From: Rhizobium sp. 18065
GTDB lineage: Bacteria > Pseudomonadota > Alphaproteobacteria > Rhizobiales > Rhizobiaceae
Length of the DNA: 64,000 nucleotides
Reading direction: 5' to 3'
Assembly: GCF_902706095.1 (NCBI RefSeq)
Contig: NZ_CACSJP010000001.1
Location: 1-64,000, forward strand
The translations under genes and the position numbers were made by a program. How positions within the stretch are numbered: position 1 is the first letter of the stretch; every line of letters starts with the position of its first letter. Shown here in pieces: positions 17,644 to 25,962 of the stretch. The notes under the pieces are model-generated. The model did no database searches. It was not told where the DNA came from and worked only from the letters and a program-made list of their open reading frames with translations.

Positions 17644-18547
17644 CCAGTACCAGGGCCAGGTCAGGCTGCTCATGCGCCTTCTTCCCATCGTGGCGCGCGA
17701 AGCCTGTTTCGCGCTCAAGGGCGGAACGGCGATCAACCTCTTTATGCGCAACCTGCCGCGCCTCTCGGTCGATATCGATCTTATGTATCTACCGGTACAT
17801 GACAGGCCGGAGGCATTGGCCGGGATCGATGCTGCCATGAAGCGCATCAAGGCGGCAGCTCTGGCGGAACTGCCCGGCGCCCGCGTCACTGAAAACATTC
17901 ATGATGGTGCGATCCTGCGCCTTCTCGTGATTGCGGAAGGCACACAGGTCAAGATCGAAGTCTCGCCCGCATTGCGCGGCGTAGTCCATGAGCCCTCCAC
18001 CATTCCGGTCACCGAGGCGGTTGAAGAGGCGTTCGGCTTTGCTGAAACCAGCGTCGTTTCTTTCGAGGACTTGTTTGCCGGCAAGCTGGTGGCGGCGCTT
18101 GATCGGCAGCATCCGCGTGACCTCTTCGATGTGCGAGGCCTGCTTGCCCATGAAGGGCTGAGTGATGATTTGCGCGAAGCGTTCATCGTCTATCTACTCA
18201 GTCACAACCGCCCCATGGGCGAGGTGTTGTCGGGCCGCGTCAAAGACCTCGCGAATGAATACAGCAATGGCTTCGAAGGCATGACCGAGGAAACTGTCGC
18301 AATCGATGAACTGGTCAAAACCCAGCATGAAATGATCGAGGCACTGATCGACGGCATGCCGGATCACCACCGGGAATTTCTGATCGGCTTCGAGCGCGGG
18401 GAACCGGACTGGTCCTTGCTGAAGATTGGCCATGTGGCAGAGCTTCCGGCCATCCGTTGGCGGCAGCGCAATCTCGACAAACTCCAGCCGGACCAACGTT
18501 CAGCCTTGGTCGAATTGCTGCGAACTTCCCTTGGACGGCGCGCATAG
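17630..18547 (+). CDS. AbiEii-family nucleotidyltransferase toxin
   Basis: About 305 residues from the ATG at 17630, which has GGAGGA 5 nt upstream; the frame also allows a TTG one codon earlier. The DNA polymerase beta-type fold shows the family motif LKGGTAINL (G31-G32) and the metal-binding pair D48-x-D50 in LSVDIDL; a later SFEDLFAGKLVAALD block is also typical. AbiEii toxins add nucleotides to tRNA acceptor ends or use GTP to block growth; the exact target here is not visible. It is the second gene of the AbiE operon, next to the mobilisation gene. Confidence 0.92.
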   Translation: MPFRDQYQGQVRLLMRLLPIVAREACFALKGGTAINLFMRNLPRLSVDIDLMYLPVHDRPEALAGIDAAMKRIKAAALAELPGARVTENIHDGAILRLLVIAEGTQVKIEVSPALRGVVHEPSTIPVTEAVEEAFGFAETSVVSFEDLFAGKLVAALDRQHPRDLFDVRGLLAHEGLSDDLREAFIVYLLSHNRPMGEVLSGRVKDLANEYSNGFEGMTEETVAIDELVKTQHEMIEALIDGMPDHHREFLIGFERGEPDWSLLKIGHVAELPAIRWRQRNLDKLQPDQRSALVELLRTSLGRRA

Positions 18548-18893
18548 AAACTCCCGCTCCCTCGGCGTTGAACACCGGAAAGCAGCGTTATTGGGAGTGT
18601 CAACTGGGTAGGGGAAGGACTGCAAGATAAAGCGAACCGGGGTTCGCCCGAGCTGCGCTCGTAAGTGATTGTCTGCACATTGTTTTCCAGCCGGAAAACG
18701 GGAGAGGATCGCAATCCGCGATGTGAGATGAATTTTAGATCCGGCTGATCTTCTCTGTGAGCCTTGAGGATAGCGGGCATCTGCCGCGAGGTGCGCTACG
18801 CCGATCCACGCGGTTGCAAGTCTTTGTACGCTCACCTGCGATGACGGCAAACTGCTCCTTGCCACGCCCGGCATGGGCGCCGAATCTGCCCAC
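18548..18893. other. Gap between abiEii and relaxase
   Basis: About 345 bp without a supported gene. The frame of the relaxase stays open a little upstream (to 18873 with an ATG). An origin of transfer is often next to a relaxase gene, but I could not point to a convincing nick site or inverted repeat here. Confidence 0.4.
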
Positions 18894-20999
18894 ATGGCAG
18901 ACCGTGACGACAACAATTTCCGCATCAGACCGGGTCGACCGAAAAGCCGAGGTGGTACCGCCAACCTATACTCGAAGCCGTTCATCACCCAGGTCAAGAT
19001 CGCCGTGCGCAAGGCGGGCGGGAATCCCGACCGGATTGGCGGGGAGCCGGGTCAGGGGAGCGGGCGCTTCAATGCCCGAGGCCGTGGTGCGAAACTCGCG
19101 CCGTCGTTTCCAAAGGACGGCGGAGGATGGACGCACGACGGCAGCGGTACGCGGTTCCGTTCGCGGCGTGTCGTCGTCAAGGCGCGGGTGGTCAAGCTTG
19201 CGCCGCAGCGGGGGCAGTCACGTGGCTTGAAGTTCCGGGTAGCGACAAGCAAGGCGGTCGATGCGCACCTGCGCTATCTGGAACGCGATGGTGTCACCAA
19301 GGATGGCGAGAAGGGCAGGGTCTATTCCGCCAGCGAGGATGAAGCCGATGGCAAGGCATTCATCGAGCGCGGACGCGACGACCGGCATCAGTTCCGGTTC
19401 ATCGTTGCACCAGAAGATGCAGCCGACATGGCGGACATGCGATCCTTCACCCGTGATCTGATGAGGCAGATGGAAAGCGATCTGGATACCCGGCTGGATT
19501 GGGTTGCCGTCGATCACCACAATACCGGTCATCCCCATACGCATATCATCGTCCGGGGCGTGCTGGAGGATGGCCGCATCCTCAACATTGCCGGCGACTA
19601 TATCGCCCATGGCGTCCGCCACCGGGCACAAGACTTGGTGACACTGGAACTGGGCCAGCAGAGTGAGTTGGAGGTCGCGGAAAAACTGCGCCATGAGGTA
19701 GAGGCCGAACGCCTGACCCGGCTCGACAGGATGCTGATCGCGGAGAGCCGGGAACAGGGGATCATCGACCTGCGTCCGGATCCTTCCGACAGCTACACAG
19801 TCCGGGCCAACCGAGCCCTTCTGATCGACCGGGCCAAGCGGCTGGAGCGGTATGGCTTGGCGGATGAGATCGACACCGGACGATGGTCAATCCGCGACGA
19901 TGCAGAACAGACCCTGCGTGCGCTTGGTGAGCGGGGCGATATCATCAAGACTATGCACCGGGCGCTGGAGGATCACGGCCTTGCCGAAGAACGTGGTGCC
20001 CGCGATTACATCACCCATGGCAAAAGCATTGCCGAGCCTGTGGTCGGACGAGTTCTGGCCAAGGGACTGGCGGGCGACGAGATGAGCGACCGGTTGCATC
20101 TGGTCATCGATGGCGTGGACGGAAAAACCCACTATGTTGAAACCTCGGACATTGGCCGACTGGACGATCTCCAGCGCGGCCACATCGTGTCCATTGACCC
20201 GCTTCCGTCAAAGGCCGAGCCGAGAGCATCGGACATCAACATCCTCGATCTCGCTGCAAACAACGACGGCATCTATCGCCCAAGCGATCATCTGGAGCAG
20301 GCGAGGGCTAAGATCGAAAAGATCGGCGGTGATCCCGATGCCTTTATTCGCTCCCACGTCCGCCGCCTTGAAGCGCTGCGCCGTGCCGGACATGTCGAGC
20401 GGATCGATGCCGATTATTGGAAGATCCCGAATGATCTCCCCGAACGCGGCATGGCCTATGACGCCAGAGACCGGGCAAAGGATTTTACCGTCCGCACGCT
20501 GTCCACCCTCGACCTCAACAGACAGGTCGGCAGCGACGGCGCGACATGGCTCGACCGCGAGCTTGTCTCACGCGACCGCACGCCACTCGCGCAGGCGGGT
20601 TTTGGCCTGGAAGTCAGCGAGGCGATGGATCGTCGTCGCCAAAGCCTTGTCGATCAGGGACAAGCCGTGCGTCTCGACAATGGCAGCATTCGAGCGCCGA
20701 AAGATTTGCTGGAACGACTGGAGCGAACCGAGATCGACCGCGTTGGCCGGCAGATGGCGGCGGAGCGGGGACTGCCCTACACGCCGAGCAAACCGGGTGA
20801 ATATGTCAGCGGATCATTGAAGGGCAGCGTCAACCTCGCCAGCGGGCGTTTCGCCATGCTCGATGATGGCATCGGCTTCCAGCTTGTGCCGTGGCAAGCG
20901 GCGCTCGACCAGCGGATCGGCAAGCATATCAGCGGTGTGGTGAAAGACGGCGGTGGGGTTGATTGGAGTTTTGCCAGGAAGCGCGGGCTGGGGCTGTAA
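18894..20999 (+). CDS. DUF3363-type relaxase / mobilisation nuclease
   Basis: About 701 residues from the ATG at 18894; an in-frame ATG at 18873 would add seven residues. MADRDDNNFRIRPG is the usual opening of this alphaproteobacterial relaxase family, so I prefer 18894, although no good ribosome site is present. The nuclease domain carries the metal-binding histidine triad HPHTH (213-217) preceded by the acidic DHHNTG. The C-terminal half matches DUF3363 (GEYVSGSLKGSVNLASGRF, FQLVPW). It nicks and leads DNA at an origin of transfer. No coupling protein or mating-pair genes are in the island, so the element would need a helper system: mobilisable, not self-transmissible. Confidence 0.88.
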   Translation: MADRDDNNFRIRPGRPKSRGGTANLYSKPFITQVKIAVRKAGGNPDRIGGEPGQGSGRFNARGRGAKLAPSFPKDGGGWTHDGSGTRFRSRRVVVKARVVKLAPQRGQSRGLKFRVATSKAVDAHLRYLERDGVTKDGEKGRVYSASEDEADGKAFIERGRDDRHQFRFIVAPEDAADMADMRSFTRDLMRQMESDLDTRLDWVAVDHHNTGHPHTHIIVRGVLEDGRILNIAGDYIAHGVRHRAQDLVTLELGQQSELEVAEKLRHEVEAERLTRLDRMLIAESREQGIIDLRPDPSDSYTVRANRALLIDRAKRLERYGLADEIDTGRWSIRDDAEQTLRALGERGDIIKTMHRALEDHGLAEERGARDYITHGKSIAEPVVGRVLAKGLAGDEMSDRLHLVIDGVDGKTHYVETSDIGRLDDLQRGHIVSIDPLPSKAEPRASDINILDLAANNDGIYRPSDHLEQARAKIEKIGGDPDAFIRSHVRRLEALRRAGHVERIDADYWKIPNDLPERGMAYDARDRAKDFTVRTLSTLDLNRQVGSDGATWLDRELVSRDRTPLAQAGFGLEVSEAMDRRRQSLVDQGQAVRLDNGSIRAPKDLLERLERTEIDRVGRQMAAERGLPYTPSKPGEYVSGSLKGSVNLASGRFAMLDDGIGFQLVPWQAALDQRIGKHISGVVKDGGGVDWSFARKRGLGL

Positions 21000-21007
21000 G
21001 GAGGTTG

Positions 21008-21265
21008 CTATTCCCCGTCGTGGGTCTTTTGCGGGTCCGAAGCCTTTGCCAGCCGGACGCCGACCCCCTTGCCATCACTCTCTTCTATGAATTCGATGCC
21101 TGCGGCTTCAAATACTTCGCGTAACTTCTCTAATGTGGTGGGACGCAGTTCGTCGCCCTTTTCGAAGCGGGAAATTGTTTGCGTCGAGAGGCTGGCAATT
21201 TTAGCCAGATCACGGACGCCCCAACCCAAAGCTGTGCGCGCTAATCTGCACTGGAGCTCGTTCAT
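21008..21265 (-). CDS. XRE-family helix-turn-helix regulator
   Basis: An 85-residue protein read from the ATG at 21265 (MNELQCRLARTALGW). The frame is open to 21352, but a -10-like TATAAAT (21283-21289, minus strand) lies inside that extension, so the shorter start is preferred. The helix-turn-helix is LAKIASLSTQTISRFEKG, followed by a C-terminal AAGIEFIEE strand typical of small XRE regulators and HigA-like antitoxins. It is divergent from the gene at 21397 and convergent with the relaxase (8 bp apart). It may control transfer or excision. Confidence 0.82.
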   Translation of the reverse strand: MNELQCRLARTALGWGVRDLAKIASLSTQTISRFEKGDELRPTTLEKLREVFEAAGIEFIEESDGKGVGVRLAKASDPQKTHDGE

Positions 21266-21396
21266 TTCACAACATTGTAGTGATTTATATTGCGCATTTT
21301 GCCTCTGCTGTGTAATCTCTTTTGCTAAACGGCTGAACAATGTGTGGGCCACATTGCTCAGCCTGACCGTAAACCAAGTTGATAGGAACTCGGATC

Positions 21397-22047
21397 ATGG
21401 CTGATTCCGACAATAGCAGAACTTTGCCTGTCGTCACGCGACGCAGATTGCTATCCACGTCGGCGACGTGGCTGGCGGCACAGGTCGGGGATGTGAATGC
21501 GGCGCTTCATCCTGAAAACGGCCGACCAGACAATGGCGATCCAACATTGATGTTGTGGCAAGACTGGCGGGGGGCCCATGATCAGGTCGAGAAATTCTGC
21601 CGAAGGCAGCAGCGGCTGGAAACCGCACTGATAGATCAGGTCGGGTTTCCCCATGTTGATATTGCCGTGCCGGATCAGGATTGCGTGGTCGCGGCGTTCA
21701 CAATGGAGGAGATCGAGCGCCGATTTAGCGATGCGCCCGAAAATGCCGAAGCAAAGATGCGTGCGAAGGCGATTTTGGTCGAGCGACAAGCCGCTTGGGA
21801 CGCACTTGACGAGCGGTTGGGATATACCCGCGCCAAGCAGGCGGAGGAGAAAGCCTTCGCGATGCGCGAGGAAAGATTGAACGATCTGTTTTCGCAACCG
21901 GCTCGATCGGTTGCCGGTGTGGCGGCAAAGCTTCACACTATTCTTGCGATGGGAGAAGACAGTCCAGGCGACGAATATCCATGGCCGCAAATTCGGGCTG
22001 CGATGACGGACCTCCTAAGTCTGGGTAGCACACCTTCGGATATTTGA
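21397..22047 (+). CDS. Unknown protein of the mobilisable element
   Basis: A 216-residue protein from the ATG at 21397 (MADSDNSRTLPVV), with TAGGA 9 nt upstream. It is soluble and rich in charged helices; the centre (RAKAILVERQAAWD, KQAEEKAFAMREERL) may form a coiled coil. I recognise no catalytic motif. It is divergently arranged with the XRE regulator across a 130-bp region, so the regulator may control it. Similar-looking proteins accompany tRNA-borne elements in rhizobia, but I cannot name a function. Confidence 0.6.
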   Translation: MADSDNSRTLPVVTRRRLLSTSATWLAAQVGDVNAALHPENGRPDNGDPTLMLWQDWRGAHDQVEKFCRRQQRLETALIDQVGFPHVDIAVPDQDCVVAAFTMEEIERRFSDAPENAEAKMRAKAILVERQAAWDALDERLGYTRAKQAEEKAFAMREERLNDLFSQPARSVAGVAAKLHTILAMGEDSPGDEYPWPQIRAAMTDLLSLGSTPSDI

Positions 22048-22391
22048 TTGGTCTCACGCTGCAAATGTCCGCTTTGCGCCTCCCACTCCGGCCAACCACC
22101 TCGGCGTCGGCCGAATACCGAAAGCAGACCTCCTTCTTTGGTAGGTGCTACGGCTAAGTGGGTGGATTCCCGCCCAACCGCTTTTTACCGGCGATTTGGC
22201 AAAGCGGCCAATGAAGTGGTCGCCGAACTTCAACTCATTGGGGGAACTGGCGAAGGGTGGAATGTCAATCCCACTTCATGATAGCAAGCCTATCGCCAAT
22301 GATGAACGCGACGTCAGGAGCGACCGGTGGGAGGTTGCAACAACCCGAACCACCGAATAGGTGAGCTAGAGCGCATGAGGAAACGCGACGA
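22048..22391. other. Gap with no recognised gene
   Basis: About 340 bp between the unknown protein and the nucleotidyltransferase-nuclease gene. Short frames (for example 22048-22281) lack start signals and motifs. No repeat or hairpin stands out. Confidence 0.45.
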
Positions 22392-23384
22392 ATGAACATC
22401 CGAAGCCCACAGAAACACAACCTGAAGGCTCACCTGACGGAAGTTGTAAAACGATTTTCCGACATCACCGAGATCTATCTGTTTGGCTCTCGCGCCTACA
22501 ACACCGGTAGCCTCCGGTCAGATTGCGATCTCCTCGTTCGCGTATCCGATACCGGCAGGGTTCAGGGCTCGGCGCTGAGGGACTATTCGTTGGAGGAGTG
22601 CCCTCCCATCGATTTTTTCCTAGCCATCGGTGGACGCGCGATCAGTTGCTCCAATGACAGCTCGGTTGGTGCTCCCACGTTCGACGACCTCGTCAAGAAA
22701 CTTGATGCGATCCTTTTGTGGTCAAAAGCAGCTGGGTTTACGGACTTTGAGTTCAGCATCGAAGCCAAGTGGGTTTTTGAGACCACCCGATATGGCAAAT
22801 TCCATGCCAGCAGCCTGCCGGACTCGGCATATTCCGAGGATAGCTGGCAGACGGTCCTGAAGCGCACCGAGGACGAGCATCTGCCGGTGCGGCCGTTTAT
22901 GGGCGATACGGTCGACAAGGTTGTCGCTCAGATTACCGAAGTCGCGAAGCGCATGGTCATGCGAAAGTCTGACCTTGGCGGCAATGGTCAGGCGAGAGCC
23001 GGTTGGACCGTTAACATCAAGGACGAGTACGACTGCCAGAACCTATTTTGGACGGTTGCGAAGCCATGGTTACCCGGGCTTGAGAAAGAACCCTTCATCA
23101 TTCACTATCAGAACCAGGACAAAAATGCTGATTTCGCGCTCGCGGACGGTCGAATAATCGTAGAATTCAAGCTCGTTGAATCGGAGGCCAAGAAGCGCGA
23201 GGTGCTGAAGGACCTAGCAGGATTATCTAATTTCTACCGCCGCAACGGTAACATCCGCTGCCTTCTGATGCTAATCTTCTACCGGGAGGCTGCGCGTTTC
23301 GACACTCTTCAAATCGAGAACGATTACACGTTCTTCCACACTCGCCCCAGCATCGTGACGCATCTAATAAAAATTCCAGATTGA
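22392..23384 (+). CDS. Fusion of MNT-like nucleotidyltransferase and PD-(D/E)XK-type nuclease
   Basis: A 330-residue protein starting at 22392 (GAGGA 10 nt upstream). Residues 25-80 hold a minimal nucleotidyltransferase site: FGSRAYNTGSLRSDCDLLV split as G32-S33, D44-x-D46 and a third acid D74 in PPIDFFL. The C-terminal part (about 190-320) looks like a restriction-like nuclease: NLFWTVAKPW, NADFAL with D247, IIVEFKLV with E258-x-K260, then LSNFYRRNGNIRCLLML. The catalytic D...ExK pattern is complete. The gene stands alone in an island full of defence genes. Nucleotidyltransferase-nuclease fusions suggest a single-protein toxin or defence effector (inference). Confidence 0.72.
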   Translation: MNIRSPQKHNLKAHLTEVVKRFSDITEIYLFGSRAYNTGSLRSDCDLLVRVSDTGRVQGSALRDYSLEECPPIDFFLAIGGRAISCSNDSSVGAPTFDDLVKKLDAILLWSKAAGFTDFEFSIEAKWVFETTRYGKFHASSLPDSAYSEDSWQTVLKRTEDEHLPVRPFMGDTVDKVVAQITEVAKRMVMRKSDLGGNGQARAGWTVNIKDEYDCQNLFWTVAKPWLPGLEKEPFIIHYQNQDKNADFALADGRIIVEFKLVESEAKKREVLKDLAGLSNFYRRNGNIRCLLMLIFYREAARFDTLQIENDYTFFHTRPSIVTHLIKIPD

Positions 23385-23638
23385 TGGATTAGTTGAGGCG
23401 TCACCAATCTGATGGCGGTTACGTACACCTTCGTTGGGTAGATTTTCGCCGTTCAGCTTATATGAGGTCAGCCGCCCCTTATGTGGAGCGGTGGTTCAAG
23501 CGACGACGCAACGGGCGAAGATTTTCGCTGTTCCTTCGACCCTTTGCGACACCCTACGACGGGCGGTGAATTCCTGCTTTTCCTGGTCCTGTGTCTGGTT
23601 CTAACATGGTCTTTCCATCCGGGAAAGGCAGGTCGAAC

Positions 23639-23875
23639 ATGGACGGAGACGAGAAAGGGCAGGGGGCGGCGAACGACAATACACGCCCTGCCGGCAGCGC
23701 GGACGGCGGTGCTGAAGAACCGGGTCGTGCCACCGATGAACGCCTCGAACGGGTCGTCATCGACATTGCCCGCCTGATCGGACGGCAGATGGCACGGGCG
23801 GACCATGCGGCACGGGTCGCGGCCAACGACAACGGCGACGACCGTGCCGTCAGAGGTGAACCCGAGGCGGAATAG
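23639..23875 (+). CDS. Small unknown protein upstream of the recombinase
   Basis: A 78-residue protein from the ATG at 23639 (MDGDEKGQGAANDN). The first half is Gly/Asp/Asn-rich and probably disordered; the second half is a predicted amphipathic helix (ERVVIDIARLIGRQMAR) followed by VAANDNGD. Two ANDN segments bracket the helix. Short proteins of this kind sit upstream of serine recombinase genes in rhizobial elements, so a helper or directionality role is possible but unproven. Confidence 0.55.
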   Translation: MDGDEKGQGAANDNTRPAGSADGGAEEPGRATDERLERVVIDIARLIGRQMARADHAARVAANDNGDDRAVRGEPEAE

Positions 23876-24181
23876 TATCGCTGTCACCGTCTGTAAACCG
23901 CCTAAAACGGCTTGCGCCAGGCCGAGGCTTGCGCATACGATTCCGACCGAGACGGAAACCTCCTTTGCTTGTCTGCGGGAAGTGGGCCAGGTCGAAGCCA
24001 CTCCCTCAAGGCCCAAGCCGCTTTGCGGTGGCGCGTGCCGCGCCAGCCTTGACCGAGCGTCTTCGACCCGGCGATTGGCCGCGAAGCAGGAAAGGCGGGT
24101 TGCGGGCGCTGAAGGCAGCACCCGCAATGTCCACCGGGGACGCCGCCGCCGAATGCATGAACCGATCTGAGAGAAGGAAAC
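23876..24181. other. Leader region of the recombinase gene
   Basis: About 306 bp, GC-rich, without a supported gene. It contains a palindromic stretch GGCGCGTGCCGCGCC near 24028-24042, and ends in the ribosome site AAGGA before 24182. It could hold the recombinase promoter. Confidence 0.4.
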
Positions 24182-25835
24182 ATGCCGATGACCCGTGTTG
24201 CCCTTTATGCCCGATACTCCTCCGACAACCAGCGGGAAGCCTCGATTGTCGATCAGTTCCGCCTTTGCGACGAACATGCACGGCGAGAAGGCTGGGAGGT
24301 GGCAGGCAGCTATCAGGATGCGGCCCATCTCGGGTTCCAGCACCATTCTTCGCCGTGGTATTCAGCAGGTGGTCAGAGACGCACAGCGCGGCCTGTTCAC
24401 GGTGGTCATCGCCGAGGCACTGGATCGCATCAGCCGTGATCAGGCGGATGTCGCGACCCTCTACAAGCATCTGAAGTTCGCAGGGGTCACCATTGTCACC
24501 CTGGCCGAGGGGGAAATCTCCGAGCTGCATGTTGGCCTCAAGGGCACGATGAACGCGCTGTTCCTGAAAGACCTCGCGATGAAGACCCATCGTGGTTTGC
24601 GGGGCAGGGTGGAGAAGGGCAAGGCAGGTGGCGGGCTTTGCTATGGCTACCGTGTCCTCAAACAGTTCGACGGCAACGGCGAGCCGGTCCGGGGCGACAG
24701 AGAGATCATTTCCGAGGAAGCCGACATCATCCGCCGCATCTTCCGGGAGTTCGCCAGCGGCAAGAGCCCGAAAGCGATTGCGACGGATCTGAACAGTGAA
24801 GGCATTCCCGGCCCGCTTGGACGGGCATGGGGTGACACCAGCATTCGCGGCCATGTCACGCGTGGCACCGGCATTCTCAACAACGAGCTTTATACCGGCG
24901 TTCTTGTCTGGAACCGCCAGCGGTTCATAAAGGACCCATCCACCGGCAAGCGCGTCTCCCGCCCCAACCCGGAAAGCCAGTGGATCAGGACGGAAGTGCC
25001 GCATCTGAGAATGATCGAAGATGACCTTTGGCAGGCAGTCCGGAACCGGCAGAAGCAGATCTCGGCGATCTTCGGTCCGAACCCGGCTAACACGCTCGAA
25101 GGGCGGATGAAGCGCCTGCATCTGACTGTCAGGCCCGTGTCTCTCTTGACCGGCCTTCTCACGTGCGGATGCTGCGGCGGCAAGTTCGGCATCATCACGC
25201 CGGGGCGCTACGCCTGCCTCAACCATCACAGGCGTGGCACCTGCGACAATGGCCGGTCCATCACCCGCGAGAAGATTGAGGCGCGGGTTCTGTCCGGCAT
25301 CAAGGACAAGCTGGTATCGTCTCAAGCGGTGGCAGAAGCCGTGAAGGCCTATGCCGAGGAGATGAACCGGCTGAACCATGATCGGCGCGCCCAGGCGGCA
25401 ACCGACCGGAAAAAACTCGCAAAGGTCGAAAAGGCAATCGCCGGGATTATCTCCGCGATCGAGGACGGAATGTACCAGCCGTCGATGAAGGCACGCATGG
25501 ACGATCTGGAACGGCAGAAGGCTGACATCACCGCCCGCCTGTCAAAGGCCCCGGACGACATTCCCGACATTCATCCCAACGTCGCCAATCTCTATCGGCT
25601 GCGGGTAGAACGTCTGACGGAAGCGCTAAACGATCCGGACGGCGGCAGGCAGGCGGCGGAGGCGCTGCGCTCGCTGATCGGAGAGATCCTACTGACGCCC
25701 GGCACCAAGCGCGGCGAGGTTCATGCAGAGCTACGCGGCGAGCTGTTCGGCATTCTCGGTCTTGTCAATGCGGAAGCCGGAGGGCCGCAAAGCCCTCTTA
25801 TGCCATTCGTTGAAGCGAGCCCCCGCAACCAATGA
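24182..25835 (+). pseudogene. Large serine recombinase, frameshifted
   Basis: The first 45 or so residues (MTRVALYARYSSDNQREAS) are the resolvase-type N terminus with the catalytic serine in YARYSSDN. After SYQDA the frame breaks: GCGGCCCATCTCG at 24321-24331 has one C too many (CCC, 24324-24326), and removing one C restores ISGSSTILRRGIQQVV and the rest (RDAQRG, EALDRISRDQ, the recombinase domain, zinc ribbon CGCCGGKFG...CLNHH..GTCDN, coiled coil) up to the stop at 25835. The intact protein would be about 550 residues, normal for the family. As given, the catalytic domain is split, so the enzyme should be inactive unless this is a sequencing error. The last codons (SPRNQ) overlap the right 13-bp repeat, so it is the presumed integrase of the island. 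Confidence 0.88.
25819..25831 (+). repeat. attR-like direct repeat
   Basis: GCCCCCGCAACCA, an exact copy of the tRNA-fMet 3' end (115-127). It lies inside the last codons of the recombinase gene and is followed 28 bp later by a terminator of the type expected after a tRNA. It marks the right edge of the island; backbone metabolic genes begin at once. Confidence 0.75.
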
Positions 25836-25858
25836 AACTTGTAAGCCAACATAACAAA

Positions 25859-25888
25859 ACCCCTGCGGACATCCCACAGGGGTTTTTG
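25859..25888 (+). terminator. Terminator, probably the original tRNA-fMet terminator
   Basis: ACCCCTG and CAGGGGT (25859-25865, 25877-25883) form a 7-bp stem with an 11-nt loop and a T run. It stands just beyond the right repeat, where the pre-integration tRNA transcript would have ended. It may also end the recombinase transcript. Confidence 0.75.
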
Positions 25889-25962
25889 CCGTTTCTAAAA
25901 TGTCGCTTCTCAACACCATCCAATCGGCCAAGCGCTGCCGAATGGCCGGTATCGTGTGTCGC

